Below are positions 56,829 through 64,000 of a stretch of 64,000 bases of DNA, one piece after another (the stretch's first letter is position 1; each line of letters opens with the position of its first letter). Made by a program: the position numbers and the translations under genes. The stretch covers positions 1-64,000 of the forward strand of contig JANQEK010000021.1 in NCBI GenBank assembly GCA_028278405.1, read 5' to 3'. A model generated the notes under the pieces. That model saw only the letters and a list, made by a program, of their open reading frames with translations, searched no databases and was not told the origin of the DNA. This DNA comes from Nitrospinaceae bacterium (GTDB lineage Bacteria > Nitrospinota > Nitrospinia > Nitrospinales > Nitrospinaceae).

Positions 56829-57805
56829 AAACATATCCATTATTAATGATCTTTGTGTTCAGCTTGATCGCATGCGCCGCGGATCAGAGTATTCAGTTTA
56901 ACGAAGCCGGGTTAAAAGCCAGTAGTCTGGGCCATTACGATGAAGCAATTGAGTATCACGAAAAAGCTCTAGCTATTGACCTGAAAATTTATGGTCCTGA
57001 AGACTCCCGTGTGGCTTCTTTGTGGAACAATCTTGGGGAAACGTGGAGGCTGAAAGGAGACTACGACAAAGCTATTGAATATTTGAATAAAGCCCTGGCC
57101 AGCGATCTCAAAAATTTTGGTCCCGAGCATCCTAAGGTGGCTTCCCGTTGGAACAATCTGGGACTTGCCTGGAATGGTAAAGGTCAACACGGCAAAGCCA
57201 TTGAGTATCTTGAAAAAGCTCTAGCAAGTGATCTAAGGAATCTCGGCCCCGAACACCCGCATGTAGCAACAGCCTGGAATAATCTGGGAACGGTTTGGGC
57301 TGACAAACGCGACTACGATAAAGCCATAGAATATTTCGAAAAGGCTTTGGCTAGTAGCCTTAAAACATACGGCCCCGAACATCCCATTGTAGCCATGCGA
57401 TGGAACAACTTGGCGATTACTTGGCAGGATAAAGGAGAACATGAAAAAGCCATTGAAAATTATAAAAAAGCTCTCGTCATTGAGCTGAAAACTTTGGGTC
57501 CCGAGCACCAAGAAGTGGCCACTACCTGGAACGCCATGGGAGTTTCATTGTGGAAAATTGGAAACTTTGATCAGGCCATCGAATATTACGATAAGTCTTT
57601 AGCCAGTAACCTTAAAACGTTCGGTCCCGAACATTATTCAGTTGCTGTTCGCTGGTTCAACCTGGGCAAAGCTTGGCAAGATAAGGGCGAAAAAGAAAAA
57701 GCGAGAGAATATTATGAAAAAGCATTGGAGGTTTTTCGAAAGAAAGAACTCAGACAACAGGTTAAGTTAGTAGAAAAAAACCTCCGTTCCCTACCCGACA
57801 ACTAA
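56825..57805 (+). CDS. TPR repeat lipoprotein
   Basis: 326 residues from the ATG at 56825, which overlaps the stop of the gene before it (ATGA). An in-frame extension to 56615 has no coding look. The lipobox is LIAC (residue 17), so it is a lipoprotein. The rest is seven 42-residue TPR units of kinesin-light-chain type with the shared pattern GPEHPxVAxxWNNLG followed by YDKAIEYFEKAL. It is very likely a protein-binding scaffold. The stop interlocks with that of the convergent SUMF1 gene. Confidence 0.85.
   Translation: MKTYPLLMIFVFSLIACAADQSIQFNEAGLKASSLGHYDEAIEYHEKALAIDLKIYGPEDSRVASLWNNLGETWRLKGDYDKAIEYLNKALASDLKNFGPEHPKVASRWNNLGLAWNGKGQHGKAIEYLEKALASDLRNLGPEHPHVATAWNNLGTVWADKRDYDKAIEYFEKALASSLKTYGPEHPIVAMRWNNLAITWQDKGEHEKAIENYKKALVIELKTLGPEHQEVATTWNAMGVSLWKIGNFDQAIEYYDKSLASNLKTFGPEHYSVAVRWFNLGKAWQDKGEKEKAREYYEKALEVFRKKELRQQVKLVEKNLRSLPDN
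56910..57725 (+). repeat. tandem array of about 126-bp units encoding TPRs
   Basis: Seven protein units of 42 residues, from YDEAIEYHEKAL to KEKAREYYEKAL, are imperfectly repeated at DNA level as well. This gives an array prone to unit gain and loss. Confidence 0.75.
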
Positions 57806-58680
57806 TCGGTGTTATTGCTCTTCTTTTCTTTCTTTTCAAAATATCTCTGATACAAAGTCGGTTTGTCCTTGGCGCAGCGGAAGCCGACGTCGATGGCGCG
57901 GCGGACGGGGTGCAGTTTCTGGCGGTAGGAGACGCGCGATTTGAGCGCCATCACTTTCTTGTAGGACTTCTTCGGGAAGTGACCGATGCCGAGATACGAC
58001 ATGCCGCGCACCACCACCTTCTTGCCCTCATAATGTTCCTTCTGCCAGATGTTGTCGGGATACGGTTTGTAGTAGTCCCACACCCATTCCCACACGTTGC
58101 CGATCATGTCCTCCACACCGTAAGGACTGGCTCCCTGCGGAAACGAGCCGACGGGTCGGAGTCCACGGTTCTTTTTGGGATTCTGCGACCGGCTGAGGTT
58201 GGCCTTTGAAAAATCGAAATGGTTGCCCCAGGGATACCGGAAATCTTTTGGACCGCGCGCGGCTTTTTCCCATTCCTGCTCGCTGGGCAGACGCTTGCCC
58301 GCCCACTTGGCGTAGTCACTGGCGTCGTAAAACGTGACATCGGTAACCGGCAGGTTCTCCCAGCCTTCGGGGTATTTCCTGCCGCGCCAGGAACGCGGCG
58401 TGCGGTGATCGGTCGCCTGCGTGAAGATATAGTACTGCTTATTCGTCACTTCATATTTGTCGATGTAGAAGTCGGGCAGGTGCAGGCGCCGCTGCGGGGA
58501 CTCGTCGGCATACCAGGGTTTGTCGAGTCCGAGGGACAGCGCATCGCCCTCGTCATCGTACTCGTCCGTTCCCATGAGGAAATACCCGGCGGGAACCAGC
58601 ACCATCCCCTCCGGCGGAGGCGGATCGCAGGCGATCAACAACGCAGCGCATCCCAGTAATAAGATCAGCCTTTTAACCAT
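57802..58680 (-). CDS. SUMF1/formylglycine-generating-type domain lipoprotein
   Basis: 292 residues with a lipobox LLIAC (Cys at residue 18). The SUMF1 fold follows: MVLVPAGYFLMGTDE, EVTNKQYYIF, RLPSEQEWEKAARG, MIGNVWEWVWD and VGFRCAKD. Apart from the lipid Cys, one other Cys remains in the mature part (GFRC), so the active Cys pair of true formylglycine-generating enzymes is missing. It is probably a binding or structural variant and not a sulfatase activator. It converges with the TPR lipoprotein, and both may sit at the cell envelope. Confidence 0.85.
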   Translation of the reverse strand: MVKRLILLLGCAALLIACDPPPPEGMVLVPAGYFLMGTDEYDDEGDALSLGLDKPWYADESPQRRLHLPDFYIDKYEVTNKQYYIFTQATDHRTPRSWRGRKYPEGWENLPVTDVTFYDASDYAKWAGKRLPSEQEWEKAARGPKDFRYPWGNHFDFSKANLSRSQNPKKNRGLRPVGSFPQGASPYGVEDMIGNVWEWVWDYYKPYPDNIWQKEHYEGKKVVVRGMSYLGIGHFPKKSYKKVMALKSRVSYRQKLHPVRRAIDVGFRCAKDKPTLYQRYFEKKEKKSNNTD

Positions 58681-58735
58681 CAGATGTCATCTTTGGCTTT
58701 TTGACAATACATCAGTTCGGTCTCTGTTCAATAGT

Positions 58736-59182
58736 TTATCTATAAAGATTAAACAATTCGCAGACAAACGCGTAACCTAACACTCCATAAGCACCTAATC
58801 CTGTACCAATGGCTACTATCAGCACTGGAATCCAAATTCGGCCAAGACGTACTGCTAACTCAGTAGTTTTCTTATTATGAATTTCAATTTGCGTGTGGAA
58901 CTGTTCGGGATCTTTGATGACCTTTTGAAGAGATTGAAAAACAATCCCATTATGAATCATCTTATAAATCTCGAAAGACATAAAGAAAACAATTGAAATG
59001 AGAATCAAGAGCGCTGACCAGAAAACCTGTCCTTTAGATAAATATTCTTTGGTAAGACCCCATAATGCAAAAAATCCCGCATAACCACCTATCATAATTA
59101 GATTGGTGTATGCCATTGCACGGTTATATGCATTTTCTAAAAATTCTTTTTGCTTATCTATGGTTGATTTGGTGAATTCCAT
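58736..59182 (-). CDS. small membrane protein, 148 aa
   Basis: Starts at the ATG at 59182, where GGGGG lies 5 bases upstream. The first 25 residues are charged. Three hydrophobic helices follow (AYTNLIMIGGYAGFFALW, FWSALLILISIVFFMSF and IPVLIVAIGTGLGAYGVLG), with a polar loop of about 50 residues between the second and third. No family is recognised. It has no operon partner; the SUMF1 gene begins 55 bases after its stop. Confidence 0.65.
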   Translation of the reverse strand: MEFTKSTIDKQKEFLENAYNRAMAYTNLIMIGGYAGFFALWGLTKEYLSKGQVFWSALLILISIVFFMSFEIYKMIHNGIVFQSLQKVIKDPEQFHTQIEIHNKKTTELAVRLGRIWIPVLIVAIGTGLGAYGVLGYAFVCELFNLYR

Positions 59183-59295
59183 GCGACCCCCTTTCTCAAC
59201 CTTGTTGACGGCGGCCAACCTTTAGTATTTCAAGTAGTTATTTTTATCGTTGCATAGAAGGATGTAAACATAATACCGTTTCATAGTTTACTTAC

Positions 59296-59330
59296 GCCTG
59301 CCGCCCTTCGACAAGCTCAGGGTGACAGGC
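59296..59330. repeat. palindromic dispersed repeat element candidate
   Basis: The stretch holds CCCTTCGACAAGCTCAGGG flanked by GCCTG at 59296 and CAGGC at 59326-59330, so it can form a hairpin. This word closely resembles a short repeat seen between genes in many unrelated bacterial genomes. Only one copy is in the window. Confidence 0.5.
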
Positions 59331-59377
59331 TTGATCAAGTCCTGATTGATATTGAAGACCTAAACTATACACGTTTC

Positions 59378-60361
59378 ATGGACGGAACATCCAAAAAACC
59401 CATCGAACACATTCCGCTGACGAGCATCGGGGAGGACCGTCTCACGCAATTCTCGATGGACCCGCCTCCCGACACCCTGGTGCAGTCGGTTCGGGAACTG
59501 GGGATCACCCATCCGGTCCTGCTGGCTCCTCTGGGCACTGAGTACCAAATCGTGTGCGGCCACCGTCGTGTCGCGTGTGCGCGCCAACTGAATCTGGAGT
59601 CCATTCCCGCCTGGATACTGGAGAGTGTTCCCACACCTGCCGAAATGCTGAAACACAACCTGCTCGAAAACCGCGGACAGAGAACCTACAGCGACATCGA
59701 AAAAGGAGGAATCGTCCACAAACTGACGCAAGCGAAGATACCCGAATCTAAAATCATCCAGGATTACCTGCCTCTGCTCGATCTGGAACGCAGTAAAAAA
59801 CTATTGGTCGATCTTAAACAATGCGCCGCATTTTCCGAGAGCCTGAATGTATTGCTCCACGAACTGAACCTGCCGTTGCGCGTGTTTTCAATTTTGTTCC
59901 GGTGGAATGCGAACGACCAGGCCCTGGCTGAAACCCTGCTGGGAACCCTGCGTCCGGGCGTCAACAAATGCCGCGAGTTGCTGGAACTGGCAGACGAGAC
60001 GGCGGTAAAGGAGACTACATCTCCGCATGAAATTCTGAACCGTCCGGAAATTCAAACACCGCTCCAGAACACCGATCTGGCGCTGAACGAAAAATATGAA
60101 GCGGTTCACAAGCAACTGCGTTTATGGCGTTACCCGGTGTTGACCGATCTCCAGAAGCAGGTGTACCGGGCCATCGACCAGCTCCGTCTCGACGGGAGAA
60201 TCAAACTGCGCACGCCGGAGAATTTCGAGAGCGATCAATTCAAGATCGAATTACAGTTCAAGACCCGCGAGGAGTTCGTCGCCCAAGTGGAACAGTTGTT
60301 TCGAGTCACCGACTCCGAAGCCCTCGACGAATTGATCCGTATTTTCAAGGAGATGAAATAA
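59378..60361 (+). CDS. ParB/Srx-like N-terminal domain protein
   Basis: 327 residues. Residues 10-100 follow the ParB N-terminal fold: IPLTSIGEDRLTQFSMD, then VRELGITHPVLLAPLG, and the conserved QIVCGHRRVACARQL. The region to about 190 is helical and could hold a HTH. The C-terminal third (LRLWRYPVLTDLQKQVYRAI) is unlike ParB dimerisation domains. No parA and no clear parS site are close, so a role in chromosome partition is unlikely. It may be a DNA-binding regulator or an orphan ParB-like protein. Confidence 0.7.
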   Translation: MDGTSKKPIEHIPLTSIGEDRLTQFSMDPPPDTLVQSVRELGITHPVLLAPLGTEYQIVCGHRRVACARQLNLESIPAWILESVPTPAEMLKHNLLENRGQRTYSDIEKGGIVHKLTQAKIPESKIIQDYLPLLDLERSKKLLVDLKQCAAFSESLNVLLHELNLPLRVFSILFRWNANDQALAETLLGTLRPGVNKCRELLELADETAVKETTSPHEILNRPEIQTPLQNTDLALNEKYEAVHKQLRLWRYPVLTDLQKQVYRAIDQLRLDGRIKLRTPENFESDQFKIELQFKTREEFVAQVEQLFRVTDSEALDELIRIFKEMK

Positions 60362-60513
60362 GGCTCTCTCAAAAAGTCTAACAAGTGGTTTTAATATTTG
60401 CTCCGGGCCTTGCCCGGTCAGAAAATTCTTGCACTCCGTCAGACTAAAGTCCATAATGCCCCATCCCATAAACCCTGTATTTTAAATGGATAACTGCTCT
60501 GGGGGAGGCGGTT

Positions 60514-61737
60514 GTGGATCTGAAAGAGGCGCGTTCCTATCTCAACTATCTATTGACCCTGAACATCCGCGGGGAGGAGGCGTTCGGCCCGATGGCCCTG
60601 GCCTTCATCAAGGACAACGACCTGGGCGGGATCGGCCTCGAGCCGGAGGAGCAGTTCGGGTTGTTGATGGCGACGGTGCAATCGCTGGCGGACGAGCCGA
60701 AGCGCTTCAGCCTGAAACTGGAGATGCTCCAGAAAACCAAGGCCCTGCTCTCGCAGACCCGCTACTCCAACACCGAACTGGCGCGGCAGATCGATTACGA
60801 CATCAAGAAAACCGAGTCGGAACTGACAATTTACAATGACGCCATGCGTCCCGCGGCGCGCACCGATACCGACGAGGTTCAGCAGCTGATTGTCCAGACC
60901 GACGTTCCGGATTATTTTCTGGATGTGGCTCAGAAACGCGCATCGGAGTATTACCAGAACAAATTCGGTCTCACCAAGGAAGCCAAAACCGCGCAGCATT
61001 TTTCCGGCGGACCCCGCAAGTTCGAACCTGAGAATGAAGACGTGCACCGCGAGTTCCCCGGCGCCTGTGCTCCGTTCATGAACTCGCGCACCAACGCGTT
61101 CCACATGATGCTGCCGTTCGATATCAAGATCAGCAAAAAACCGGACGACCCGCTGGACGGTGGCTCGCGTATTTTTTACACCAAGTTCGGCTACTCGTTC
61201 CCGTTGGCCTACGAGATGGACAAGCTGATCAGTTATCAGGACGGACAGGTGCTGGATGTCAGTTTAGACGATCCTAATCTTTTATTCGTGTCGTTTTCCC
61301 GCGTAAAGGAAAAGGATTTTAAATTCCAGGGCGACAAACCGAACGTACCGCCGGAATACGCCTACCCGATGACCGTGCTGGAACGGCTGGGCACCCTGGG
61401 AACGTACGTTCAAATCGTTTCGAATTTCAAAGTGTGGTTCGATTCGGCTCAGGTCTCCGTATTGGTGACCGGCGCACCGGATTTGTATGAGTACGGCCTG
61501 CAGGGCGGCTCGGGTTTGATGACTCGCAGTCACGCGTCCGACAAGATTCCCGCCTATGCCGAGTCGACGAAAGAACCCTGGCAGGAGGGACTCAGTTTCA
61601 ACTTCGTCAACATACACCTGACGCTCAGCCCCGGTACCGACACCGCAACGGTTCCTTACAACACGCCGCTGTTTACGGTTTACCCCGTGCACAACCGGCA
61701 GAATTTTAAGTTCGTTGACAAGTACAAGATGAAATAA
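60514..61737 (+). CDS. conserved hypothetical protein, 407 aa
   Basis: A GTG start with a strong GGGGGAGG site about 5 bases upstream is the likely beginning (MDLKEARSYLNYLLTLN). Residues 1-100 are helical. From 130 the chain is mixed with conserved-looking aromatic stretches: FYTKFGYSFPLAYEMD, then DPNLLFVSFSRV, and PYNTPLFTVYPVHNRQNFKF. No signal peptide, membrane helix or known motif is seen. It follows the ParB-like gene by 152 bases on the same strand. Confidence 0.65.
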   Translation: MDLKEARSYLNYLLTLNIRGEEAFGPMALAFIKDNDLGGIGLEPEEQFGLLMATVQSLADEPKRFSLKLEMLQKTKALLSQTRYSNTELARQIDYDIKKTESELTIYNDAMRPAARTDTDEVQQLIVQTDVPDYFLDVAQKRASEYYQNKFGLTKEAKTAQHFSGGPRKFEPENEDVHREFPGACAPFMNSRTNAFHMMLPFDIKISKKPDDPLDGGSRIFYTKFGYSFPLAYEMDKLISYQDGQVLDVSLDDPNLLFVSFSRVKEKDFKFQGDKPNVPPEYAYPMTVLERLGTLGTYVQIVSNFKVWFDSAQVSVLVTGAPDLYEYGLQGGSGLMTRSHASDKIPAYAESTKEPWQEGLSFNFVNIHLTLSPGTDTATVPYNTPLFTVYPVHNRQNFKFVDKYKMK

Positions 61738-61770
61738 GATCGGATGAAAACTTACATCTGATTAAAGAGA

Positions 61771-62118
61771 ATGATCATGTTTGGTCCCAAATTTAAAAAA
61801 TTTTTCAATACACCCTTAGTCTCCAGTGAAGTTCGCGCAATTATTGATAGAATTTTATTATCATTGAGTCTGCTGGTAAGCCTATTACTCTTCGGCTGGG
61901 TGATTGCATTATTGCCAAAAGTTTTTCAATTGGCCGGAAACGACGGAGATGCCCTTTCCTTCAGCGTGCAGTGTTTAACCCTGACTTTGGTTATGAGTAT
62001 TCGAGCTACAGGAGGATTGGTTCCACGATACGAAGCCATTGCGAGGAAAACCACCCTATGGCTATTCTTGTTCTGCGCGCTGACAATGATAATGAACATT
62101 ATCACCCAGCGCTTCTGA
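61771..62118 (+). CDS. small membrane protein, 115 aa
   Basis: Three hydrophobic segments: ILLSLSLLVSLLLFGWVIAL, FSVQCLTLTLVMSI, and LWLFLFCALTMIMNII, with a charged N-terminus. No family is recognised. An AAAGAGA stretch upstream of the ATG is a plausible ribosome-binding site. Confidence 0.5.
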   Translation: MIMFGPKFKKFFNTPLVSSEVRAIIDRILLSLSLLVSLLLFGWVIALLPKVFQLAGNDGDALSFSVQCLTLTLVMSIRATGGLVPRYEAIARKTTLWLFLFCALTMIMNIITQRF

Positions 62119-62228
62119 ATCCTCCAAAGCTCTAAAATCATTGACGTTTCTGACCTAAGAGTACAATTTCCTCCTAAAATTTTAAACTTCTGCCCTATAT
62201 TATTAAGGTAACGCTTTTTGGAGCATCG

Positions 62229-63911
62229 TTGCCGGTAACCGGTTTTTCCATTCAACCCGAGAACGCCATGGCGGCCATGAACAAACATCGTTTGCCGTTT
62301 GCCATCCAGGATTTGATCCGGATGCTGGAGGAGACCAAGGATCTCACTCCTCGCAAAGCGCGCGAACTTCTGCTTTCCGCGAACCTGCAGGCGGAGGACT
62401 TGGAACCCTGGTCCGAACTCGAACATCCCATCCGCGACAGTTACGGACGCAAACTCATTTTCGACGGCGGCTTCTTCGAGATGATGGCCATGTCGTGGAC
62501 GCCGGGGGATTTTTCCGCTATTCACGATCACGGCTATACCGAATGGGGAGCCGTGCAGGTGTTCGGTCCGGCCGAGCATTCGGTCTTCCTGGTGCAGGAC
62601 GGCGACATCACCACCCTGTCGCGCGCCGAGGTCAAGCCCGGTGAAGTGATGTCGGTCGGCCATCAACTGGTGCACCAGTTGGGAAACCCGTCCAACACGA
62701 ATTTCATGAGCTTCCACATGTACGGTTGTTACGAGCGGTCCAAAGGCGGCATTACCGCCGACGCGCGTATTTTCGATCTCGAGGAAGACAGCATTCAGCG
62801 CACCGACGGCGGAGTGTTCTTCGCAATGCCGGAGAACCAGATCAAGCGCCGGGAAGCGGGACCGCATCCCGACTACCTCACCTGGTTGCGCAACGTCATC
62901 GAACTGAAGAACCGCATCGACCGCATCCAACGCCATATGGAACTGCCCGCCGATCTGGTCGAGCGCGACCAGGAGCTTGTTCAGAAACTGTGCGACACCG
63001 CCAACTGGCAACGGTTCGAAAACGATCTGTTTCCCCATGTCGATCCGAAGACGGGTCACATGAAGGACATGGGCTACTGGAGGTTGCTGCGCAACGAGTT
63101 GATTGCTGCTGCCAAGGTACAGAAGGCTCTGCTCTTTCCCGAAGACGAGGGCGATCCATTTTATACTTACGCCGAGTTGTACGACGACGTCATTGGTCAG
63201 CCCTGTCTCGACGAGTTCATCGCCGGATATTTAAAGCTTGTTTTTGAAAAATACAAACTGGAACCGGAGAAAGTTAAATTTCTATCCATCGGCTGCGGTA
63301 CCGGTATTGTGGAGGATTATCTGATCAAGAAAATGGGGTTGCAGGGCGATCATCTTCTGGGAATCGACAAATCGGAAGCGATGGTGCAGGTGGCGTCGCG
63401 CCGCATCACCGCCAAAGCGGAAGACATCCTGGCGCTGGGTGATCAAACCTGGGATGTCACCTATTGCGGACTCAACGTGTTTCAGTATCTGGCGCCGGAG
63501 AAACTGGACGAGGCGCTGGCGGTTACGGCACAAATCACCAAACCGGGAGGATACTTCTTCGGCGACTTCATCACCCCCGACCACATCCGGACCTATCCGC
63601 ACGTGATCCGTTCGAAGACCGGCAATGTCATTTCATTACGCAACCCGGTATTGATTGAGGAAGGGAACTTCACCTTCCAGCAAAGCGAGATTCTTAATGT
63701 CAGCCGCAACAACGACCGGTTGCTCATCACCAACGAAGGCAAGCATCTTAGATTCTTGCCGCCGATGTGGCGCTTGCGTCAGGAATTCCAGAAAGCGTTC
63801 AAAGGTAAAGTGGACATTTACGATGCCGTCACCCTCCAACCCATCGGCGACAAAGCCGATACCTGTCCTTCTACCCGCTACCTCCTCGTAGCCCAGAAAG
63901 CTCCAGCGTAA
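62229..63911 (+). CDS. cysteine dioxygenase-like cupin fused to a SAM-dependent methyltransferase
   Basis: 560 residues from a TTG (GGAG 6 bases upstream); an ATG at 62268 is the alternative. Residues 60-180 form a cupin like cysteine dioxygenase, with metal ligands H99 and H101 in SAIHDHGYTEWG and a likely third His at H149 in LVHQLGN. A helical linker follows. From about 345 is a class I methyltransferase with motif I LSIGCGTG (352-359), LGIDKSEAMVQVA, and a post-motif region TKPGGYFFGDFITPD. The two domains in one chain suggest two steps on one substrate, perhaps a thiol. No biosynthetic partner is in view. Confidence 0.85.
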   Translation: MPVTGFSIQPENAMAAMNKHRLPFAIQDLIRMLEETKDLTPRKARELLLSANLQAEDLEPWSELEHPIRDSYGRKLIFDGGFFEMMAMSWTPGDFSAIHDHGYTEWGAVQVFGPAEHSVFLVQDGDITTLSRAEVKPGEVMSVGHQLVHQLGNPSNTNFMSFHMYGCYERSKGGITADARIFDLEEDSIQRTDGGVFFAMPENQIKRREAGPHPDYLTWLRNVIELKNRIDRIQRHMELPADLVERDQELVQKLCDTANWQRFENDLFPHVDPKTGHMKDMGYWRLLRNELIAAAKVQKALLFPEDEGDPFYTYAELYDDVIGQPCLDEFIAGYLKLVFEKYKLEPEKVKFLSIGCGTGIVEDYLIKKMGLQGDHLLGIDKSEAMVQVASRRITAKAEDILALGDQTWDVTYCGLNVFQYLAPEKLDEALAVTAQITKPGGYFFGDFITPDHIRTYPHVIRSKTGNVISLRNPVLIEEGNFTFQQSEILNVSRNNDRLLITNEGKHLRFLPPMWRLRQEFQKAFKGKVDIYDAVTLQPIGDKADTCPSTRYLLVAQKAPA

Positions 63912-63918
63912 CGCTGGA
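63902..63918 (+). terminator. weak hairpin at the cupin-methyltransferase stop
   Basis: TCCAGCG and CGCTGGA form a perfect 7-bp stem whose 3-base loop is the TAA stop codon itself. Five T follow at 63930-63934, a bit far for a normal terminator. It could be a weak terminator or mRNA end structure. Confidence 0.35.
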
Positions 63919-64000
63919 CCCAATATGTCCTTTTTATAAAGAGGTGTTAGGCAGCTTACCACCATAAAGGGTACAGAGAACTTAATACCTCTTCTTCTCA

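Noticed and set aside
60413-60427. Hairpin CCGGGCCTTGCCCGG after the ParB-like gene
   Set aside because: Six-base arms but no T-run in either direction, so I do not call it a terminator.

Overview
The window reads as a chromosomal stretch of a Gram-negative, LPS-making bacterium. Three heptose genes (gmhA, hldE, hldD), a lipid A block (bamA, skp-like, fabZ, lpxA, lpxI, lpxB) and a cytochrome P460 are present. The gene mix (archaeal-type ApgM relative beside lysC and cimA, LpxI instead of LpxH, GH57 branching enzyme, ClpC plus B12-dependent MetH) would suit a Nitrospinota-like lineage, but there is no rRNA or other marker gene, so this placement is a guess. I saw no tRNA, rRNA, CRISPR array, insertion sequence or prophage gene.

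Layout. 1-11.7 kb, mostly minus: a hexapeptide-repeat protein cut by the window edge, a long phosphohexomutase, small unknown proteins and a CBS gene; elbB (plus); then def-fmt-uxs-radC-gmhA-hldE. 11.9-14.4 kb: a MASE1-PAS-PAS histidine kinase. 14.7-19.4 kb, plus: a tight three-gene operon of a TPR-SLOG-class III cyclase, a membrane-anchored periplasmic binding-protein-like protein, and a PAP2-like membrane domain fused to TIR. 19.4-25.4 kb, minus: pentapeptide protein, an operon of a small domain protein, DUF898, M48 and hldD, and an MBL-fold hydrolase. 25.6-31.1 kb, plus: DUF4912 and GH57 genes, a DUF2235 hydrolase with a lectin-like tail, a MarR regulator and a cytochrome P460 linked by three copies of one palindrome. 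31.2-35.3 kb, plus: ApgM-like, lysC, cimA. 35.4-40.5 kb, minus: glnE, glnA, glnB. 40.9-48.9 kb, minus: bamA-skp-fabZ-lpxA-oxidoreductase-lpxI-lpxB-acyltransferase. 49.1-55.5 kb, minus: clpC and metH. 55.7-63.9 kb, mixed: accessory genes including a sugar dehydrogenase, a TPR lipoprotein, an SUMF1-domain lipoprotein, a ParB-like protein and a cupin-methyltransferase fusion.

How the parts work together. gmhA, hldE and hldD supply ADP-heptose for the LPS core while the lpx block makes lipid A and BamA inserts outer-membrane proteins. GlnB, GlnA and GlnE form the nitrogen control set, and the modified tyrosines of GlnB (Tyr51) and GlnA (about Tyr398) are present. The best candidate for an undescribed system is the 14.7-19.4 kb operon. 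It joins three parts known from nucleotide-signal immunity (TIR, SLOG, class III cyclase) to a periplasmic sensor-like protein and a membrane anchor. Other notable points are an ApgM relative that has lost its metal ligands, and a complete MarR regulon (regulator, operators, promoter, target, terminator) around the P460 gene.
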